This document shows, piece after piece, positions 24,341 to 26,167 of a DNA stretch of 26,167 bases; position 1 is the stretch's first letter, and every line of letters begins with the position of its first letter. The notes beneath the pieces were generated by a model, which ran no database searches, was not told the origin of the DNA, and was given only the letters and a program-made list of their open reading frames with translations. The stretch lies in assembly GCA_002340305.1 (NCBI GenBank), contig DDLU01000124.1, forward strand, positions 1-26,167. Direction: 5' to 3'. The translations under genes and the position numbers were made by a program. The stretch is from Desulfovibrio sp. UBA2564 (GTDB lineage Bacteria > Desulfobacterota > Desulfovibrionia > Desulfovibrionales > Desulfovibrionaceae).

Positions 24341-25887
24341 TCGCTTATTTTCCTCGCCCTTACCCTGATGAAATTTTATACAGCCTTCTTGCAAGGTACA
24401 GGCGTCATACGTGCGAGCGAAGTTATAAGCGATCCTGTCGGGCTTTATTCGCCAAAAAAGATGTAACTGCTTCGGTGTATTTTCAAAGCCATATTAGACA
24501 ATTGCATCAGAGCATTAAGCATCTGTTCCCGTATTCAGAACAAGAACTTGTTCACAACCATACCTTCCTGCCTTTTTTTACGGCCTATACGACTCCTGAA
24601 GTGGCTCAGAGAGCCTATGAATCATCTCTGAAGAATCGGGGCGGAGCGTTAAATGTTCTCCTTGGTACTGTTGCAAATTCGGTAGAGCTGCCGAGTGTAT
24701 TGAAGTTTTGCCCTGCATGTCTGAACTCTGATTTTGAGAGATACGGTGAGACTTATTGGCGTCGATTGCACCAGTTGCCGGGAGTCTTGGGCTGCCATGA
24801 GCATAGTTACCCTTTATACGAAAGTCTGGTCGCAGTGACCCAAAGGAATCGTCATGCATTTATTGCCGCAACGAGGCGTAATTGCAGGAACTCAGGGAAC
24901 TCTGGAGCATCAGTCTATGAAAACTATTCTGGTGTTTTTGACGATATAGCCCGCGCCTACCAAAGGATCGTTTCTGGCAAAATTCGTATGGAGTCCCACG
25001 AGCAGCGCACAGCAAGATACTTTGCCCTTCTCAAGAAGAAAGGTTTTGTAAAGGGACGTGACTCTGTGGCTCAAGAAAAGTTGTTTGAATCATTTTCGAA
25101 TTATTATTCAAGTGAACTCTTGAAAATGTTATTTTCCACAGTTGATATCTCGAATGATTCCTGCTGGCTGAAGGCTATTTCAAGGAAGCATCGAAAGTCC
25201 TTTTCGCCAGTGAGGCACTTTTTGTTTAGTCGATTTCTGAATGCTCTGCCCGACACACGGAAAAAAAGGCTGCCAAAGATATGTGTGTATCCTAAGTATG
25301 TCCCTCCGCGGCAGGAGCGGAAAAAGAATCGAGAGAAGTGGCTGCACTTGAAAGAGAGCAATTCAAATCTTTCGAAAACCCAACTAAGAAAGCTGAATCG
25401 CAAACTTTATACGTGGCTGTACCGACACGACAAACAATGGCTTAGTGAGAATTCTCCTGCCCTGCTTCAAAGCCAAGGCAGTCCCGGACATGTGAATTGG
25501 GAGCGGCGTGACACGGAAATGCTTAAAGCTGTTCGACAAGCTGTAATTGATATTCATATGGAGATTCCGCTTCGTAGAGTTACCTTGTCACGGATTGGAG
25601 TTAGTCTTGGATGCTTGGCGAATTTGGAGCATAAACTGGATTATTACCCTCGGACCAAAGCGTTTTTAAAGGAACGGTTGGAATCTGTTGAAAATTTTCA
25701 AGTACGGCGCATTTTTCATATTGCGCGCACAGAGTATTGTGCCGGCCGCAGGTCAAAAGATTGGGAAATTGTTCGTCTTGCCGGTCTGAAAACTCCGGTT
25801 AAGCCTGACTTGGAGAAGGCTGTTTCATTAGCACTCAAAACCTATTCGGATGGATTTATATGCAGAGAACCACTTTTAAATATTTAA
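24337..25887 (+). CDS. tnsD: TnsD/TniQ attTn7 target selector (element 2)
   Basis: The 516-residue protein is intact. It begins MIAYFPRPYPDEILYSLLAR like TnsD. The zinc ligands are C125, C128, C153 and H156, and the middle has SCWLKAISRKHRKSF. The C-terminal part has KLYTWLYRHDKQWL, HVNWERRD and ENFQVRRIFHIAR, which correspond to the blocks that lie in the shifted frame in element 1. The C-terminal half of TnsD reads the glmS end, consistent with the location at attTn7. The ATG at 24337 overlaps the tnsC stop. Confidence 0.93.
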   Translation: MIAYFPRPYPDEILYSLLARYRRHTCERSYKRSCRALFAKKDVTASVYFQSHIRQLHQSIKHLFPYSEQELVHNHTFLPFFTAYTTPEVAQRAYESSLKNRGGALNVLLGTVANSVELPSVLKFCPACLNSDFERYGETYWRRLHQLPGVLGCHEHSYPLYESLVAVTQRNRHAFIAATRRNCRNSGNSGASVYENYSGVFDDIARAYQRIVSGKIRMESHEQRTARYFALLKKKGFVKGRDSVAQEKLFESFSNYYSSELLKMLFSTVDISNDSCWLKAISRKHRKSFSPVRHFLFSRFLNALPDTRKKRLPKICVYPKYVPPRQERKKNREKWLHLKESNSNLSKTQLRKLNRKLYTWLYRHDKQWLSENSPALLQSQGSPGHVNWERRDTEMLKAVRQAVIDIHMEIPLRRVTLSRIGVSLGCLANLEHKLDYYPRTKAFLKERLESVENFQVRRIFHIARTEYCAGRRSKDWEIVRLAGLKTPVKPDLEKAVSLALKTYSDGFICREPLLNI

Positions 25888-26167
25888 AAGACCGGGGAGA
25901 AGTTCAAGTGTACTGGTATGGAGATACTTTTATCCGTAGCAGTGGCGGTTTTTTAAATGTTGGATTTCTTGATCTTGCTGCGGATAAAATTTTTATTGAA
26001 ACGGTCCCTTATGCTGATATCCTTTTTCATCGAATTGGTCAGACATATCTTAACGGAAAGGTGGCACCGGCTTCCGATCAAGTCAATTTTGAGCGAAGAA
26101 GTATTACTATTCCCGATCTTTCATTTGTCGAAATATTAAATGCTTTTCCAGCAATCGAGACACTTAT
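25860..26167 (+). CDS. tnsE: Probable TnsE, N-terminal part, cut by the window edge (element 2)
   Basis: An open frame runs from the ATG at 25860 to the end of the window (102 codons, no stop). It starts MQRTTFKYLKDRGEVQVYW; the block EVQVYWYGDTF aligns in position and pattern with DVRIDSIGEMF in the TnsE of element 1 and with NVQVVHIGHLF of Tn7. Position right after tnsD also fits. The overlap with tnsD is 28 bases. A GTG at 25908 with GGGGAGA upstream is an alternative start but would remove the conserved block. The similarity is weak, so the name is probable only. Confidence 0.68.
   Translation, partial: MQRTTFKYLKDRGEVQVYWYGDTFIRSSGGFLNVGFLDLAADKIFIETVPYADILFHRIGQTYLNGKVAPASDQVNFERRSITIPDLSFVEILNAFPAIETL

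Larger units (their letters stand above)
19620..26167. mobile_element. Tn7-like transposon 2, glmS-proximal part (runs past the window)
   Basis: It starts TGTGGAATG at 19620, directly after AGAGA. It has five 20-bp-phased repeats, a hairpin before tnsA, then tnsA, tnsB, tnsC, tnsD and the start of a probable tnsE, all on the + strand. Its left end is outside the window. Its proteins keep every catalytic residue but are clearly more diverged from Tn7 than those of element 1, and the end repeats differ. It is an independent element, not a duplication of element 1. Confidence 0.9.

Noticed and set aside
1929..26167. CRISPR-associated transposon (CAST)
   Set aside because: No cas12k, cas5/6/7/8, repeat array or guide-like repeat is visible. 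Both elements have full TnsD, and element 1 has TnsE, as in classical Tn7.

Overview
The window is a chromosomal glmS/attTn7 locus carrying two Tn7-like transposons in tandem. It begins with a complete glmS (glucosamine-6-phosphate synthase) gene on the + strand. The style of GlmS suggests a marine or sediment proteobacterium-like host, perhaps a Desulfovibrio relative; this is a guess from general protein style and cannot be settled without a search.

Element 1 runs from 1929 to 19614 (17,686 bp), and both ends are visible. It starts 25 bp after the glmS stop codon with TGT and ends with ACA. It is bounded on both sides by the 5-bp duplication AGAGA (1924-1928 and 19615-19619) and carries TnsB-site arrays in opposite orientation at its two ends. 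Its transposition genes tnsA, tnsB, tnsC, tnsD and tnsE are close to canonical Tn7, with catalytic and zinc-binding residues at nearly the same numbers. tnsD is split by a frameshift. The distal half is a five-gene cargo operon on the - strand (19235 down to 9876): a DUF4007 protein, a 1140-residue P-loop ATPase, a double-GHKL (HSP90-like plus histidine-kinase) ATPase, a receiver-domain protein, and a PAPS-reductase/DndC-like ATP pyrophosphatase. The DUF4007, ATPase and PP-loop genes resemble an SspB-SspC-SspD type DNA phosphorothioation core. The sensor-kinase/receiver pair is inserted between the ATPase and the sulfur-transfer gene, and no recognised restriction gene (SspE, SspFGH, DndFGH) or cysteine desulfurase is present. 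This five-gene arrangement is the best candidate for an undescribed system.

Element 2 starts at 19620 with TGT, directly after the shared AGAGA. It has five TnsB-type repeats at an exact 20-bp period with a motif unlike that of element 1, then tnsA, tnsB, tnsC and tnsD (all intact) and the beginning of a probable tnsE cut by the window edge. The simplest history is that element 2 inserted at attTn7 first. Element 1 then used the regenerated attTn7 site, which was possible because its TnsB sites and transposase are too different for target immunity.

Both elements have, directly before tnsA, a strong hairpin plus T-run that ends at the tnsA start codon and holds the tnsA Shine-Dalgarno sequence in its 3' arm. 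The sequences are unrelated but the design is the same. It probably terminates glmS read-through and hides the tnsA ribosome site on transcripts entering from outside.
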